NCBI RefSeq assembly: GCF_022539665.2
Contig: NC_081340.1
Coordinates: 7,005,357-7,069,356, forward strand
Length of the DNA: 64,000 bases
Direction: 5' to 3'
Source of the DNA: Daphnia carinata
Lineage: Eukaryota; Arthropoda; Branchiopoda; Diplostraca; Daphniidae
A program made the position numbers and the translations under genes. Below are positions 1 to 11,876 of the stretch, one piece after another. Numbering within the stretch: position 1 is the first letter of the stretch; the number at the start of each line of letters is the position of its first letter. The notes below the pieces were generated by a model that was not told where the DNA came from, ran no database searches, and worked only from the letters and a program-made list of their open reading frames with translations.

Positions 1-61
1 AGGCAGTTTCCCAAAGGTTTACATTGGCATGTTTTAAAAAGTTTCTAACACTATAGTAAAA

Positions 62-356
62 GTTGTTTCGTCTATTAAGGTTTTTTCAGTATTGTCGCCG
101 TCTTCTACTAATTTTAGTACACCCACTTTGTTTGCTATTTATCGCAACATTTATCGACACATACAGAGTATTTCCGGAAGAAATTAATCAACCATGGAAA
201 CTTTTGGGGAAAACGCATAGTGCTGCTCAGCGTGCCCTGGTTTACGCAGTAACTGATGGAATGTTTTACGGAAACTGGCTTTTTTTGGCTGGAACAACTC
301 TTTATCTGCCGCTGTGGTCCCTGGCATGGGCGAACATGAGTAATTCGTCAAATTAA
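62..356 (+). CDS. GPAA1: GPAA1-like GPI transamidase subunit, 3' terminal exon (partial)
   Basis: Last exon of a gene that starts before the window. The reading frame opens directly after a likely splice acceptor (AG at about 60-61) and ends with TAA at 354-356. It encodes about 97 residues with two hydrophobic stretches separated by a polar loop, and ends in an aromatic membrane segment rich in Leu, Tyr and Trp. The spacing (HPLCLLF, then a loop with AQRALVY, then GNWLFLAGTTLYLPLW) matches my memory of the last two membrane spans of GPAA1, which attaches GPI anchors to proteins in the ER. The family call rests on this short tail only; another multi-pass ER protein is possible. Confidence 0.5.
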
Positions 357-781
357 ATTTCAAATTTTTAGAATATCCCTTTACATTGTTGTACTAGCTA
401 TTGCCAATTACATGGTTTCCTCTTTTTGGAACATCTATTGTGAACTTTACTAAAAAACAAATGATGTCGTAGTAGAGTTATTGAAACCTCAATCTAAAAA
501 ATCTAGCATTGATAGTTTTCTATAAATTCTGACAGTAGTAATAGTACTGTACAATACTATCTGCAGAATCATACATTTGAAATCAAATCTATGACCATTG
601 CTTTCTGCTTTGGTTGCGGAAACTTATAATGCGTAATGCCTTTAACTTAGAAACAGATTTGCGTCTGCTTCCCCTCTGCTCCCCAATCAGTTACCAAAGT
701 GGTTCAAGCCTTCATAATTTGTTTACCAAATTGTGGCAACAGGCATACGAAGCCTCCATTTTATGCTTTCATTTTCTTTAG
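357..781. other. Intergenic / 5' UTR intron of PHETA
   Basis: No coding signal. A splice acceptor (ttctttag, AG at 780-781) lies 8 bases before the PHETA start codon, so part of this stretch is probably a 5' UTR intron and the PHETA promoter. Confidence 0.5.
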
Positions 782-789
782 GAACTAAT

Positions 790-1610
790 ATGAAAGTAAA
801 TGAGAAGAACCTGATTGCTATCGCCAATGCACCAAATTTGGTTGTCGACAAGGAAGGCTGGCTCAATAAAAAAGGGGAAAACAGTAAGGGTTTCCAAAAG
901 CGTTGGTTTGTTCTGAAAGGAAATCTTCTATATTATTTTGAAAAGAGAACTGACAAAGAGCCAGCTGGGGTGGTTATAGTTGAAGGATGTACAGTAGGTA
1001 AATGTGGTTTATTATCAGAATGTTCTAATGCTAAGTTTAATACTAGTTAATAATTGTGTAATTATTTGTTCAGAATTGTCAGAAGATGATGAAGCATACA
1101 GTTTCAATATTACATTTCATGGAAATGGAGATCGAACATTTATTTTAAGTGCTGAAACTCAAGAATCCATGGAAGAATGGATGAAAGCAATCACTTGTGC
1201 TAGCTACGACTATATGAAAGTGATGGTTGCTGAGCTACAAAAACAAGTGGATGAACTAACAGGTTAACGTTCTAGAAACATTTTTGTTTTTCAACAAGAA
1301 TCACAAATGTTCAATTTAATCAGAGCTTGAACGGTTACGGAAACTTGGATTCAACAGTGTGATCGATGGATCTACATTACCCCCTGTTGTACCTTCCAGA
1401 CACCGTCACAACCCTTTTAACTTAGTAGAAAGAGAGGCCAATATTAATGTTGCAACCCGGAAAGTAAACAAAAAGCAAAACTTTTCTTCCATTCACAATG
1501 AGTATGGGCAACAAATAATTAGAGAAAGAGATGTTTGGAAGAAAGATAAGAAATCCAAAGAAACTAGTGGAACCAGCATAATTAGTGAAGATGTCTTGGT
1601 TGTTTTATAA
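790..1610 (+). CDS. PHETA: Sesquipedalian / PHETA: PH-domain endosomal adaptor of OCRL
   Basis: Three exons, 790-997, 1074-1262 and 1324-1610, join in phase to 227 aa. Residues from about 18 to 110 form a PH domain (GWLNKKG, KRWFVLKGNLLYYFE, GVVIVEGCTV, then a final helix with MEEWMKAI). A short coiled region (ELQKQVDELTGELERLRKLG) follows. Near the C-terminus FSSIHNEYGQQI matches the F&H motif (conserved Phe and His) by which PHETA1/2 bind the ASH-RhoGAP region of OCRL and INPP5B. The family acts in endosome-to-Golgi and recycling traffic. The start at 790 follows a splice acceptor at 780-781 and gives MKVNEKN, close to the vertebrate MKLNERS. Vertebrates have two paralogues; one copy is seen here. 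Confidence 0.9.
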
Positions 1611-2676
1611 ATAATCAAGTTAGTTGTAGTTTGAAACAAAAATTGACTATTATGAAGTCATATTGCCTTCATTTATAAACTTTTAAAAAGCATGCTATGT
1701 CTTTAAGGTCCCTTTTGATCTCCTGATATACAGTGATTCAGCTTCACTTTGTGGCCTCCAATTCATGTTTTGAATCATTGCATTTTCATGTTTCCCATTT
1801 AAGGTCGTTAACTATATATGAAAAAATTTTCAACTTACAATACACAAGAAAGTAAGATGTTTATTTACTGATTCAATTGAAGATGGATATTTATACACAT
1901 ATCAATTCCTACGAACTGCACTAAGATAATACAGCCTTACTTATTTTAGTGCAACAGCATTAAACATTAAAACACAGCATAACCATAGCGGGCTATGTTA
2001 ATTGTAACATTATCAGCAATTATTTTAACTACTGCCAAGCTAACTAGCAAAATTCAGTCAAATGGGAGTGGATCGCCTTTGTGTGACCCGCCAAAAAAAA
2101 AAATTGGTTTGCTTTCCAAATTCGAAAGTTAAAGCATTTATAACTGTGTAATTCTTAAATAAAAGGGGGCAATATGTGAATACATAAAAGTTAATTCTTG
2201 GTAAGCAATGTAATACATTGAATCTAAGCATTGGAACTAATATTCTTTAATGGTTTAGCTACTACTTAGTCGTTTGTTATCTATTTATTTGGAATTTCAG
2301 TACTTGGTTCTTACATCATTTGCCTTGTATTGTAATTGTTGGCTGGTTCTGACTTATATTGTGTCACTATTGTTCTGAGCAACCCTGGTTGCATTATTTG
2401 CTTCATTCTTTAAATGTTCTTGTTTTTATTCGAGCATCATAGAACCATTTAATAATACGAATATTAAGCAAATTGATTTTCGACCATAGTTGTAAAACTG
2501 TATTTTAATAAATACTCCTGGTTCCGGTTGCCTGTTGGCTGTTATCGTTTGCCGAATCCCGATTGTCCGCTTCGCTTTAAAAAATGCGAGATAATTTATA
2601 GCCGTAGAGCATCATGTAGTACATGGCATTAGCCCGTCAACTTACCACTCAAGTTTTTCTCTCTGAATGCTAAGTC
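1611..2676. other. Intergenic, no gene seen
   Basis: PHETA 3' UTR and the upstream region of the proteasome gene. AT-rich, with no long frame and no recognised motif. Confidence 0.5.
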
Positions 2677-3768
2677 ATGGCTCTCTTTGAACTTAGTGGC
2701 ATTAATTCTCGTGCTAACTTTAAAACTACTGAAGATGGTAATTTAAACGACGAAGTGCATTCCCTAAATATTTTTGGGAATCCTACTCAACTAGCCTTGC
2801 CGCCACTGGGTTGCGTAAGTTTCTGCTATACTTGCTGGCATAGTCTATTACCGTTCATTTAATGGATTTTAATTTCACGCTATTTTTTAGCCCAATCACA
2901 AGAACCTTGTTGACGAGCATGGCAGAGAAATGAAAATAAATTATGACCATGGTACCACAACATTGGGCTTCAAATACCAAGGGGGAATTGTTCTTGCTGT
3001 AGATTCAAGAGCTACTGGAGGACAGTACATTGGTAAGAGAGAAAAACCATACCAAGCAATGCAAGGGAACTAAAGTATTTCATGTGCATTACAGGATCTG
3101 GATCTGTAAAAAAAATCATTGAAATCAATGACTTTTTACTTGGGACTATGGCTGGTGGAGCTGCCGATTGTACCTATTGGGAACGTGTTCTTTCAAAGCA
3201 GTGCAGATTGTATGAGTTGCGTAATAAGGAACGCATCTCTGTTGCTGCTGCATCCAAACTGCTTGTGAATATGGTGTATAATTACAAAGGCATGGGGCTT
3301 AGTATGGGAGTAATGATTGCTGGTTGGGACAAGAAGGTATGTCAGCAACTAAATATTTTGTTGTCATTCAAATTTGGTTTCTTTAAATCTTTATTTCTTA
3401 GGGCCCTGGTTTGTATTATGTTGATAATGATGGTACTAGAACCCCAGGACAGGTCTTTTCTGTAGGATCTGGATCCCTATATGCGTATGGTGTCCTTGAC
3501 TCTGGCTACAGGCATGATCTTGAAGATGAAGAAGCGTACGAACTCGGACGTAGGGCTATCTATCATGCAACATATCGTGACGCAAGCAGCGGTGGTATTA
3601 TTCGAGGTGAGTTCTGAATATTTGATGGTTGTCAAAAAGATTTTGTGTAAACTATAGAATTGTTTTACAGTCTATCATATTAAAAGTACTGGATGGGTCA
3701 AGATTTCTGAACAAGATTGCACAGAGCTTCATTACCAGTATGAAGAAGCTGAGCGTGGCTCTAAATAA
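2677..3768 (+). CDS. PSMB5: Proteasome subunit beta type-5 (chymotrypsin-like)
   Basis: Five exons: 2677-2814, 2891-3032, 3095-3336, 3402-3606 and 3671-3768, giving 274 aa. A propeptide of about 67 residues ends at HG before the catalytic Thr of TTTLGFKY, where autocleavage exposes the N-terminal nucleophile. [15 protein letters not shown] (active-site Lys), [35 protein letters not shown] and [15 protein letters not shown] are all in beta-5 order. The subunit provides the chymotrypsin-like activity of the 20S core. Every catalytic residue I can place is present and all junctions are in phase. An immunoproteasome paralogue is unlikely because arthropods lack one. Confidence 0.96.
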
Positions 3769-3828
3769 TTTCTTATTATTTCATTCAATCTGAACTTCTT
3801 GATTCATTATGGTAAATGAAATACATTT

Positions 3829-3834
3829 AATAAA
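3829..3834 (+). terminator. Polyadenylation signal of the proteasome beta-5 gene
   Basis: Canonical AATAAA 61 bases after the stop codon, followed by T-rich sequence. Confidence 0.7.
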
Positions 3835-4423
3835 GTTTGATTTAATGGTTATTGATTTGCAAACATCTGCTTTGGGCCATGATGTCTTAATAAATGTTAA
3901 CGGTTAAAGTGTAATAGTAAAACTGTTCGAGTTTCGGACAGATTAGTACAGTTTTGCGATCCTACAGAAACTGCCTATACTATATTATCATATCTACCTT
4001 CTGGATACAAGATAAAACAGTGAAAATCTGTATATGATTAAGGGCTAAACATTTGACTGTTGGCAGAGCATGTTAAAGGTTTCGATATGGGTGCACTAAT
4101 GAGTAAACTGAGAATATAATAAAATATATTTAAAGGAAAATATAAAAAAATTGAAAATAATTAGAACTGATTCCGCACTATACGGAAAAGATAACGAGGT
4201 ACAATCGTATACAACAATAAGCTATTCAATTCTTAATTAGAACACCAACATTAGTAATACAAGGACAATCTACAACTTTCGAAGAACTAAAGACGAAAAA
4301 TAAAACGGATAGAGCATCGTTCAAGATAAAAAATAAATAATAAATATTGTTGAAATAAAAAGTTTTTTGTGTAAAACGGATTGCCATAGCCGTATGCCAT
4401 AACAACCTCTATACTCTGGTTTA
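3835..4423. other. Intergenic AT-rich DNA
   Basis: No frame or motif supported. AT-rich up to the edge of the palindromic repeat. Confidence 0.5.
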
Positions 4424-5055
4424 GGGCGCATTTTGGCGTCTACTTTTAGTTCAACTTTTTTAGTGAACTTGTATTGTTGTGTCAACTGCCCGGTAGATGG
4501 TTCAACTAGGCGACCGTTTTAGCGACAACGCCAGTGGGAGATTCAACTGAAACAGTTGAGCTTTTTCAGGGCCCATTTTGGCGTCAACCTTTTGTTGAAC
4601 CTTTTTAGTTCAACTTATCGTCAAAGTTGGCGCCAAAATGGAAGTTCATCGCTACAGTTGAGAAAGGGGAGGAGTTGCAGTTCAGTTGAAGGTCAACGGT
4701 GGTCTGGACCACCGTTGAAAAAGCTCAACTGTTTCAGTTGAACCTCCCACTGGCGTTGTCGCCAAAACAGTCGCCTAGTTGAACCATCTACCGGGCAGAC
4801 CACCGTTGACCTTCAACTGAACTGCAACTCCTCCCCTTTCTCAACTTTTGCTCAACTCTTCCGTTTTGGCGTCAACCTTGACGAAAAGTTGAACTAAAAA
4901 GGTTCAACAAAAGGTTGACGCCAAAATGCGCCCTTCAACTGAACTTCAACTCCTCCTCTTTCTCAACTGTAGCGATGAACTTCCATTTTGGTGTCAACTT
5001 TGACGAAAAGTTGAACTAAAAAGGTTCAACAAAAGGTTGACGCCAAAATGCGCCC
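4424..5055. repeat. Nested palindromic repeat with GGGCGCATTTTGGCG ends
   Basis: A 632-bp block opens with GGGCGCATTTTGGCGTC (4424 on) and closes with its reverse complement (ending 5055). Inside, 4486-4568 is repeated in inverted form at 4717-4798. A second terminal-type copy starts at 4569 and its inverted partner ends at 4933. The centre (about 4693-4716) is itself a palindrome on GGTGGTC/GACCACC. The heptamer GTTGAAC or GTTCAAC recurs throughout. The terminal inverted repeats suggest a non-autonomous DNA transposon or composite MITE. No target-site duplication is clear (flanks TTTA and AAAG), and no transposase is encoded. Confidence 0.8.
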
Positions 5056-7150
5056 AAAGAAAACTTAGATGAAGACTTCAACCACATTCTTCAGTCATTT
5101 GCTTCAAGACTTTCGTCGATACAGTAAGTAAGTAAACGGTTGGTCAAATAATTGGATATTGATTTCTTCTGACTAGATTATTCACTTGGTTGGTAAGCAT
5201 TCACTTGACCGAATAGTAGATTTTGTTTATCTTCTCTGGTTGCATCTGATATAAATTTTTTCAATACGTTAGGTATAGTTAGTAAAAATCAAGCACTGAA
5301 CGTTGGTAAAAACCTATACTTGACAAGTTATTTTACCAGTATGTGGTTGTCAAATACGGTGTATTCTGATGATAACGTAAGACAACAAAACATGTGTCCT
5401 GATTATATATTTTCCTTATTTTCAGGGGCTTGGATATCGGACGACTGCAATGTGTGAATTGTTTGTTGCTTAATGTATAAAGAAGTGCACTGCGAATACC
5501 CGTAACGGATTTTCGAGAACGGAGGAACAAATTGGACACAACAGTTTCTCATCTACTTCACCTTGAAATCTGTTGATTTCAATTCCCATAATGAACGGCC
5601 AAAAACAGGCAAGGAAAACGCTGACCTAATTAATTAAATACACTGGCAATATCACAAAAGGTTGTGTTCCTTCCCTTCCTTTAGCAGGCAACAGAAATGA
5701 CGGAAATACAAGCGATAGCAGCGCCGTCGCGTGGTAGAAAAATCAAGGTTGTATATCACTGCCTAACGGGCATTGAGAAAACCTTAAATCGGGACTGCCA
5801 CCTTGTTTGACTTCCATTTGAATCCGGACTGTCGACGTAGCAACATGTAAGTGGGTATTTGATTCAATTATATTTTATGATTATGACTGTTCATATTCAG
5901 TTGTTACCAGTTATACTTCCTGCTAGATGGGAATTTGAGTTTTTAAGCATACTAGGTTCAGTAAATCGTGATAAATGTGTAATGTGATAAGTGGCAAAAT
6001 TTACTTCATAGCCGTCATACTCAATAATTGAGATAATTGACAATTTTCAGGATGTCTGACGATAACTGCATTGGCATTTCAGAAAATCTAATGCCGCCTC
6101 CTCGTCCCTCTGCTCATGAGGCTGCATCCCAAATAATGATTAATAAAATAAAAAATAAGTTTTAAATTTTGATTTTGTTAATTTAAGTGATTAAATTGTA
6201 TTTTTCTATGCCTAGTCCTCCATTGCACGGCCAGTGGAATGTGCTCACTGATCAGCAATTCATGGTTGTGGTGAAATGATATTCTAATGTGGTAGACCTG
6301 AAGATGCATGGTGGCAGTGTTTAATTGCCTTGCAGTCTGGTGTTTTGTAAGTATTTCACATACCTTTTCATTACTGAGTTTAAAGTTATAATTGTATTCT
6401 ACTTCTCAGTTTTGGGAGAGAGGAAGTCTACAGTGATTTTCTTTTCTTCATGGAGCACTGGAGAAGGCAATTGTGAGTTCGAGGAATTATGATAAATCAT
6501 TATTTAAATGTTGATTGATTTTTCTTGTGTCATTTAGGTTTAAGAAATCATGGGCAGTAGTTCTGATGTAACTGTTGGGAATCTGCTGGAGTTAGTAACT
6601 AACTCATTTCTGGTACAAATTGTTATTTGCCCATTTTGTATTCTTTTATGGTGATGATCTATTTCCCGTGTTTCTGATTAACATGAAGAATGAAATTTCT
6701 GATTTTAGATATCTAAGTTATGGTAGGTTGCTTAGTTGGTAGAATTTAACATTGGTTCTTTGATCTTGTATTTTAGTGTGATCCAGTACAGATAGTGGGA
6801 GTTAATTGGCATGGCGTATACGTTGTCGATGCCATTTTCCTTGGGATTAGGTAATTATGCCGCAATTCGTTATGATAAATGTACGTTTCTGCTGTGATGA
6901 AAACGAGTTACCGTTTGATTTTCGTGAAAATATTCTTTAGGCTGTAATTTTCTGACATTTTAAAATCTAAATATTCTTCTTATTGTCTGGCTTAGTTATC
7001 GAATTAAGTTTATATATAATTTTCAGTTCATGATATTCCTGGTCGGCAATAGCTGTGGTGAGTTTGATCTTTGAGCGTGACATTGCTACTTGTAGGCATG
7101 TTAGCGTTTTATGTCTGGTATCGGTTGGCCGCGCATCTAGGTTTGGCACA
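5056..7150. other. Unassigned AT-rich region with exon-like fragments
   Basis: No gene is recognised. Near 6054 an ATG opens a 37-codon frame rich in Met and Pro (MSDDNCIGISENLM). Later blocks at about 6216-6347, 6409-6470 and 6540-6640 are flanked by sequences resembling splice acceptors and donors, but their frames are interrupted by stops. This could be a non-coding RNA or a decayed gene. Confidence 0.3.
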
Positions 7151-7173
7151 CTCTCGCGTTTCGCGTTTAATGG

Positions 7174-7440
7174 AAAAATTCTTTGTTTATATTAAAGTTG
7201 GAACGCCGGAGTAGAGTAAGATTGTAAATATATTAAAATTTTTTTTTATCGGCATGTAATGTTTTGATTTAAAATTTTAAAAAAAATATAAAATCCTTTG
7301 TTTATATTAAATGGGGTAGCTATTCATTTCTCTTTTTGCGGTTGGAACGCCGGATCTGAAAAGTGGGTGGGAATGCTCATTAGTGAAAATATCGGTGTTA
7401 TGGAAAATTTTTGTGGTAAATATATTAAAATTTTCGTCTG
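7174..7440. repeat. Imperfect direct repeat
   Basis: A module with CTTTGTTTATATTAAA, then GGTTGGAACGCCGGA-like sequence, then TAAATATATTAAAATTTT occurs twice, starting near 7174 and near 7296. The spacing differs between copies because of small insertions. It looks like an old tandem duplication of AT-rich DNA; the family is unknown. Confidence 0.5.
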
Positions 7441-8277
7441 CAGTCAATATACCAGCAAGTAATTTGTTTAATGTATATGTATTCGTTAATAGATACATGG
7501 ATATACTGGATCTTAGGGGACTTCAATTTTTTTGTATGTGGTATAATCGGCTTGCCAACTAGAATGAACTGACTAATGGTTAATAGCGAAAACAATTTTA
7601 AATTCTTGTCATCTAACATTGTTAATTACGCCTCCAGTGATAAATCTGAAGTAATGTTCGAAGAATATCTGTAATGCATGTTATGTAGTAGTACAAATTA
7701 TCTTACTACATTAATATTTTATTTATAAAATATATACGCATAAGTTTTTTATTTGGAAAAATTTTTTCGTGTTTTTTCTTACATTATTATTTTTGAGCTA
7801 TTTCTTACATACTAATGTACGTTGATTCTCCATCACAACTTAAAATCCCTTCGAAACTTAAAATTTTTTTGAAGTGTGGATTTGTGAGATACTAGAGCCT
7901 ACCAATGATTCAACGTACGGCCGATAGCTTGGAAACTTGTCGATAGATCACTCGGAAGCTTGCCCAAGTCCCCCCTTCCAAGTGGCCGCGTGGTGTTTTG
8001 CGGAACACGCTCAGTTGCCCTGGGAATTCGACGTTGTATCCATTGATCCCTACCAGGTAGCCCCCTCCAAGGGGCCACGTGGTGGTGATGGGAAACAAGG
8101 CCCTGCTACCCTGACAGCTTTAACGCCAGCTACATGCCACAGTCTGTGACTCATCCCAATCAGGTATTCACACTTGGGCGCATTGTTCAGCTATCTTAAC
8201 TAAGTTTACCTCAAGGTGGGCACTAAAAGAAACATATCTATGACAGTGGTATATTTGGATATCATTTTGTTTAACCA
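7441..8277. other. Intergenic; short direct repeat near 7970 and 8060
   Basis: No gene. CCCCCTTCCAAGTGGCCGCG near 7971 is echoed by CCCCCTCCAAGGGGCCACG near 8060, about 88 bases apart, in a locally GC-rich island. Confidence 0.4.
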
Positions 8278-8345
8278 TGCAGGGAATTGAACCCTGTACT
8301 CTGTCTAGCGTGCAATTCCGATGTGCTACCATTAAGCCATGAATC
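8278..8345 (-). repeat. tRNA-like sequence (degenerate, Ala-TGC type)
   Basis: The reverse complement has a good A box (TGGCTTAATGG) and B box (GGTTCAATTCC) at tRNA spacing, with TTGCAC in the anticodon-loop position (anticodon TGC). The anticodon and acceptor stems pair poorly, so this is a tRNA-derived repeat or pseudogene rather than a working tRNA gene. It shares its loop region with the minus-strand tRNA-like sequence near 11461-11525. Confidence 0.55.
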
Positions 8346-8601
8346 CTGTTATTAATTGGGCTATTTTTTCTGGTATCTTAAAGACAGCCTTCTTCACTTA
8401 GAAGAAGACTTAGATTCACTCAGACGAACGTGATTTTTTCTGATAAAAATTTTTATTAAAGCCGTTAGAGAAACAATGAACAATACAACAAAACAATAAT
8501 CAAATGTAATAAATCGCCTTCTCTTACCAACAGTCTTCCCTTTAAGCACTGAGTCTATTTGTCTAGTTAAAATGCTTGTAATATTGTTAGAAGAGCAGGT
8601 A

Positions 8602-9370
8602 TGGCAATCCGTTTTACCCCCCAAAAAAATATCGGCCTTTTTTTTTCTGTTTCACTGCTATCGCCATCTAACGGTCACGTTTCTAGTTAATTCTCTACAT
8701 ACACTGACCGAAAAAAATTTTAAGCCCGACTTTCTGTTTTTTACGGTTAATTCAAAAAGTAGGAGCCTGATATAAAAATATACCCCATTTTCGTGATCAG
8801 CGATCAATTTCGAATCGGAATAATGTATTTTTAATGAAATCTAGGATTTGAAGAAAATTGGAAAAGTGAGAAGGCCATAGCATTCTTACTTTTTCAATTT
8901 TGGCAAAATTTTAGATTTCGCTTTAAATACATGGTTTCGATGCAGAATTGAACACGCATCACGCATATGAGAATTGTTTTCTCGTGGGACTCATACTTTT
9001 TGAATAAAACGTAAAAAACGGTGAAGTTGGGTCTAAGAAAATAAGCCCGAATAAAAAAATAAGCCCGACTTTATCTTTAAATGACGATTATTTCAAAAAC
9101 GACTAACATGACAAAAAACAAATGGCTTTTTCTGAATCAGCGTTAAAATTGGGTTATACGGTGGGATTTTCTTCGCATTCCGAGAGATTTCGATTTTTTC
9201 CGATTTTGACAAAAGTGAGAAGGCTATGGCCTTCTCATCATTGCAATCTATGGCAATCCGTTTTACCCCCCCAAAAAAAAAAATATCGGCCTTTTTTTTC
9301 TATTTCGTTGCTACCGCCATCTATCGGTTGGTAGGAGTAAAACAGAAAGTAAGGCCGATATTTTTTTTTT

Positions 9371-9401
<31 letters not shown>

Positions 9402-9421
9402 GGGATTAAAACAGGTTGCCA
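8602..9421. mobile_element. TA-flanked MITE (Tc1/mariner-like), nested
   Basis: TGGCAATCCGTTTTACC at 8602 and again at 9251 both face the inverted end TTAAAACAGGTTGCCA closing at 9421. Each end is flanked by TA (8600-8601, 9249-9250, 9422-9423), the target duplication of Tc1/mariner elements. The 171-bp unit 9251-9421 looks like a complete MITE; the left copy at 8602 may belong to a larger or older element into which the unit inserted. Next to each end sit C and A runs (C6A7, C7A11) or their complement (T20G24). No transposase frame is present. Confidence 0.7.
9361..9404. repeat. Homopolymer tract T20 then G24
   Basis: Twenty T (9361-9380) followed by twenty-four G (9381-9404), inside the right terminal repeat of the MITE. 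The G run could form a quadruplex and its length is likely uncertain in the assembly. Confidence 0.9.
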
Positions 9422-9649
9422 TACATTGCATCAGACTTACCCATTCGCCAACCCAAGTGTGCATATGTCTTTCTTGGACAATTATTTTATTTTGCTACTA
9501 TGTTTGGTAAACTGCAATTATGCCCAATATTTTTGTCTTTGCATTTTAGGTTTCCTCTTAGATCATCTATACCTGATCATGTGTTCTAAAGTGATCTGCT
9601 TTCACAGCAGCTACATTTCTGTGTTCTTTTCCGTTGGTCTATGGTTCTG

Positions 9650-10305
9650 AATTGAGGCAGGTATATCTATTATGCTATGTCACTAAGTACTATAGGGAAA
9701 AGAATAACTGAAGTTGATTGAGATCTATTCTCATTCTCCTGGTATCCATCTCAACAGGTTTTTATTTGCTTTTCAACACCCATTTCATAGTGGTACGTGT
9801 GACTTTGATTAATATTACCATAAAGACTGCTGAAAATGGGTGTGGTACAGAAACCCAGAAATGGCATGAGTTCAACATCAAACATGGATTAGGCACTTAT
9901 CGGTTTTTTGTCTATAGAAAAAGTATTTTTAATGCTATTATTTTGCATTCACAGAATTTTAGCAGGGGATCAAGTCAAATCTGGAAGTGTTACAGGATGG
10001 AAGAGGTGCCCTGTAGTCGAAAAAACACTGAGAGTGCATTACTGTTAAGGTATGAGGTAAAGTAATAGAGTAATGCAAATTGTCTAATGAGAAGTATCAT
10101 CTTGTGTTAATAAATCTGGTACAATCCTCATAGAATCCTTCATAGTGTCACAGCTAGAAGCTTCTAATAATTCTGCTTCTCTGGCTAAAGAACAACTTGT
10201 CCTTTACGTTCAGAGTGTTGGTGAAGCTGGATACTTAAATGGCCCTAAAGATGTTTCACTTTGCTGGCATTGCAGCGATGAACATCATACATGGACTCTT
10301 TAGGT
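9650..10305 (+). pseudogene. Coding-like relic, possibly from an ULK/Atg1-type gene
   Basis: Several short frames look like protein but do not join. Around 9714-9810 one frame reads KLIEIYSHSPGIHLN. Around 9957-10047 another reads GDQVKSGSVTGW followed by VEKTLRVHYC and a stop. Around 10134-10301 a third contains AKEQLVLYVQSVGEAGYL and ends at a TAG. EQLVLY and DQ(V/I)KSG recall the C-terminal EAT domain of ULK kinases, but the order here is not the family order. I read this as a decayed or rearranged fragment; the identity is weak. Confidence 0.3.
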
Positions 10306-11457
10306 ATGAAAGGAATTTTCTTGAAAAAATTTTGAATTTATGACGAAGCATTTCTCCTCCTTTTTGCCAACCATGTCTAATCTACAACAAAAAATTTATC
10401 CAATAGGAAAGGATTTTCATATAGTGGGAACATAACTATCAACAATGCAACATTCTACGGGTGCTATTTTATCATTCAAGAGCCTTATACAATGATGTTC
10501 ATCTGCAATTTGTATGGCCTTTCTCAAGCTTCTGCCAGAAGTTGAATCTATGAGTCATGTAAGTCACATGAGCAACAATTGAGATGCTTAATGGTGTTGT
10601 TTTTCTTTTCTCAGTATAGGTTAATAGTAACATTGGATCTGAAAAGATTTTTGGTTGGGGCAAGACACTGAATAAATTGTAATGATTGGATGGATGATAT
10701 GACATTTCTATACTTCATTCGGATTCTCGAGACGGTATTTTATATTTAAAAAATTGAAGTGCATATCTGGGCTCCCTTCCTTTCCGTAGCCCCGTTTCCC
10801 CTTGACTCGTAATAAGCCCGTAGGGGGTCATGCCCCTACTGTACGGTATATATAAAAATAACATATACCGAGGTTTGGAGGGCTCTGGCCGGAAAGGGGA
10901 CGTGGGGGTCCGCTTAGTCCGATGATGTGTTCACGGAGGGCGACGTGGCTATCCACAAATCCGAACTAAAGGTTAATCGCTCCAGTAAAAATGTTCCATA
11001 TCTTCGGCTCTTCTTCCGGCTTCTCTTAGCCAATCACCGGGTAATCTCCCCGGTGGGTCAACAAGGCAGTGTCTCCCCCTGCCTGGGTTGACGGCAACTT
11101 TTGAAAGGGCTATTGTGCCTTTTTAAAGTTGCAAAAATAATTGTGATGTGCAGAGAATTGTCAATAAAATTTTTTTTGTAAAATTTTTTTTGCAAAATTT
11201 ATTTCTTTCATTGTCTGTTTTCGCTGTGTTTACAAATTACATTTTTATCAACTTTTTTTTTATTTAGCTTGCTCAGTTCAATTTTATTGTTTTTGCCACC
11301 TTTGATAGTAAGCATTGTTTCCATTGGTTTATCGTTTATCTGTAAGTATTCAATTATTATTTATTACACTCTTTGAATTCTTCAACTTAGATTCAAGGAA
11401 TAACTTGTAATATCTGGATATTTTCTGAAGTAATTTTGAATTTGTATTTTATTTTAC

Positions 11458-11527
11458 ACGTATGGGAACCGATCCCCAGACATTCAGCGTGCAACGCCGG
11501 TGCTCTAACATTGAGCCACGAGATATA
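11458..11527 (-). repeat. tRNA-like head of the left foldback arm
   Basis: The reverse complement contains GTGGCTCAATGTTAGAGC (A box) and a degraded B box (GGATCGGTTCCC). The loop GTTGCAC gives anticodon TGC. About 100 bases separate it from the arm, an interval missing on the right side. Confidence 0.6.
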
Positions 11528-11804
11528 TATAAATTTTTTTTATCGCATATGATATGTTATCGTCTAGTATGTTTATGCAGTCCTTCACAACTATATGTTT
11601 ATCTGTCTATTGCTGCAATAAGGACCATAGCTCTGTGGTATAGTCTTCAGCTGCGATATCTGTTACCCTGTGTTCAAACCTCAGTAGATGTTTAAAAATG
11701 AAGCAGAATATATGTAGAAAACTTTTGCAGTGTTGCATTTCAGTTTTATTCTAAGTGTAAATGCAAGTCCGCAAGTGACTAGAAAAAAGCCAACGTATCA
11801 TTAT

Positions 11805-11876
11805 ATAATTCATGGCTCATTGGTAGAGCATCGGCGTGGTATGCCGAACATCCAGGGTTCGATCCCTGGATAATAA
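11805..11876 (+). repeat. tRNA-like head of the right foldback arm
   Basis: TGGCTCATTGGTAGAGCA (A box) and GGTTCGATCCC (B box) are intact. The anticodon stem TCGGC/GCCGA encloses loop GTGGTAT, giving anticodon GGT (Thr-like). The acceptor stem does not pair, so it is not a functional tRNA. It runs straight into the right arm. Confidence 0.65.

Noticed and set aside
11805-11876. Functional tRNA-Thr gene
   Set aside because: A and B boxes and the anticodon stem are good, but the acceptor stem does not pair, and it is joined to a repeated arm.
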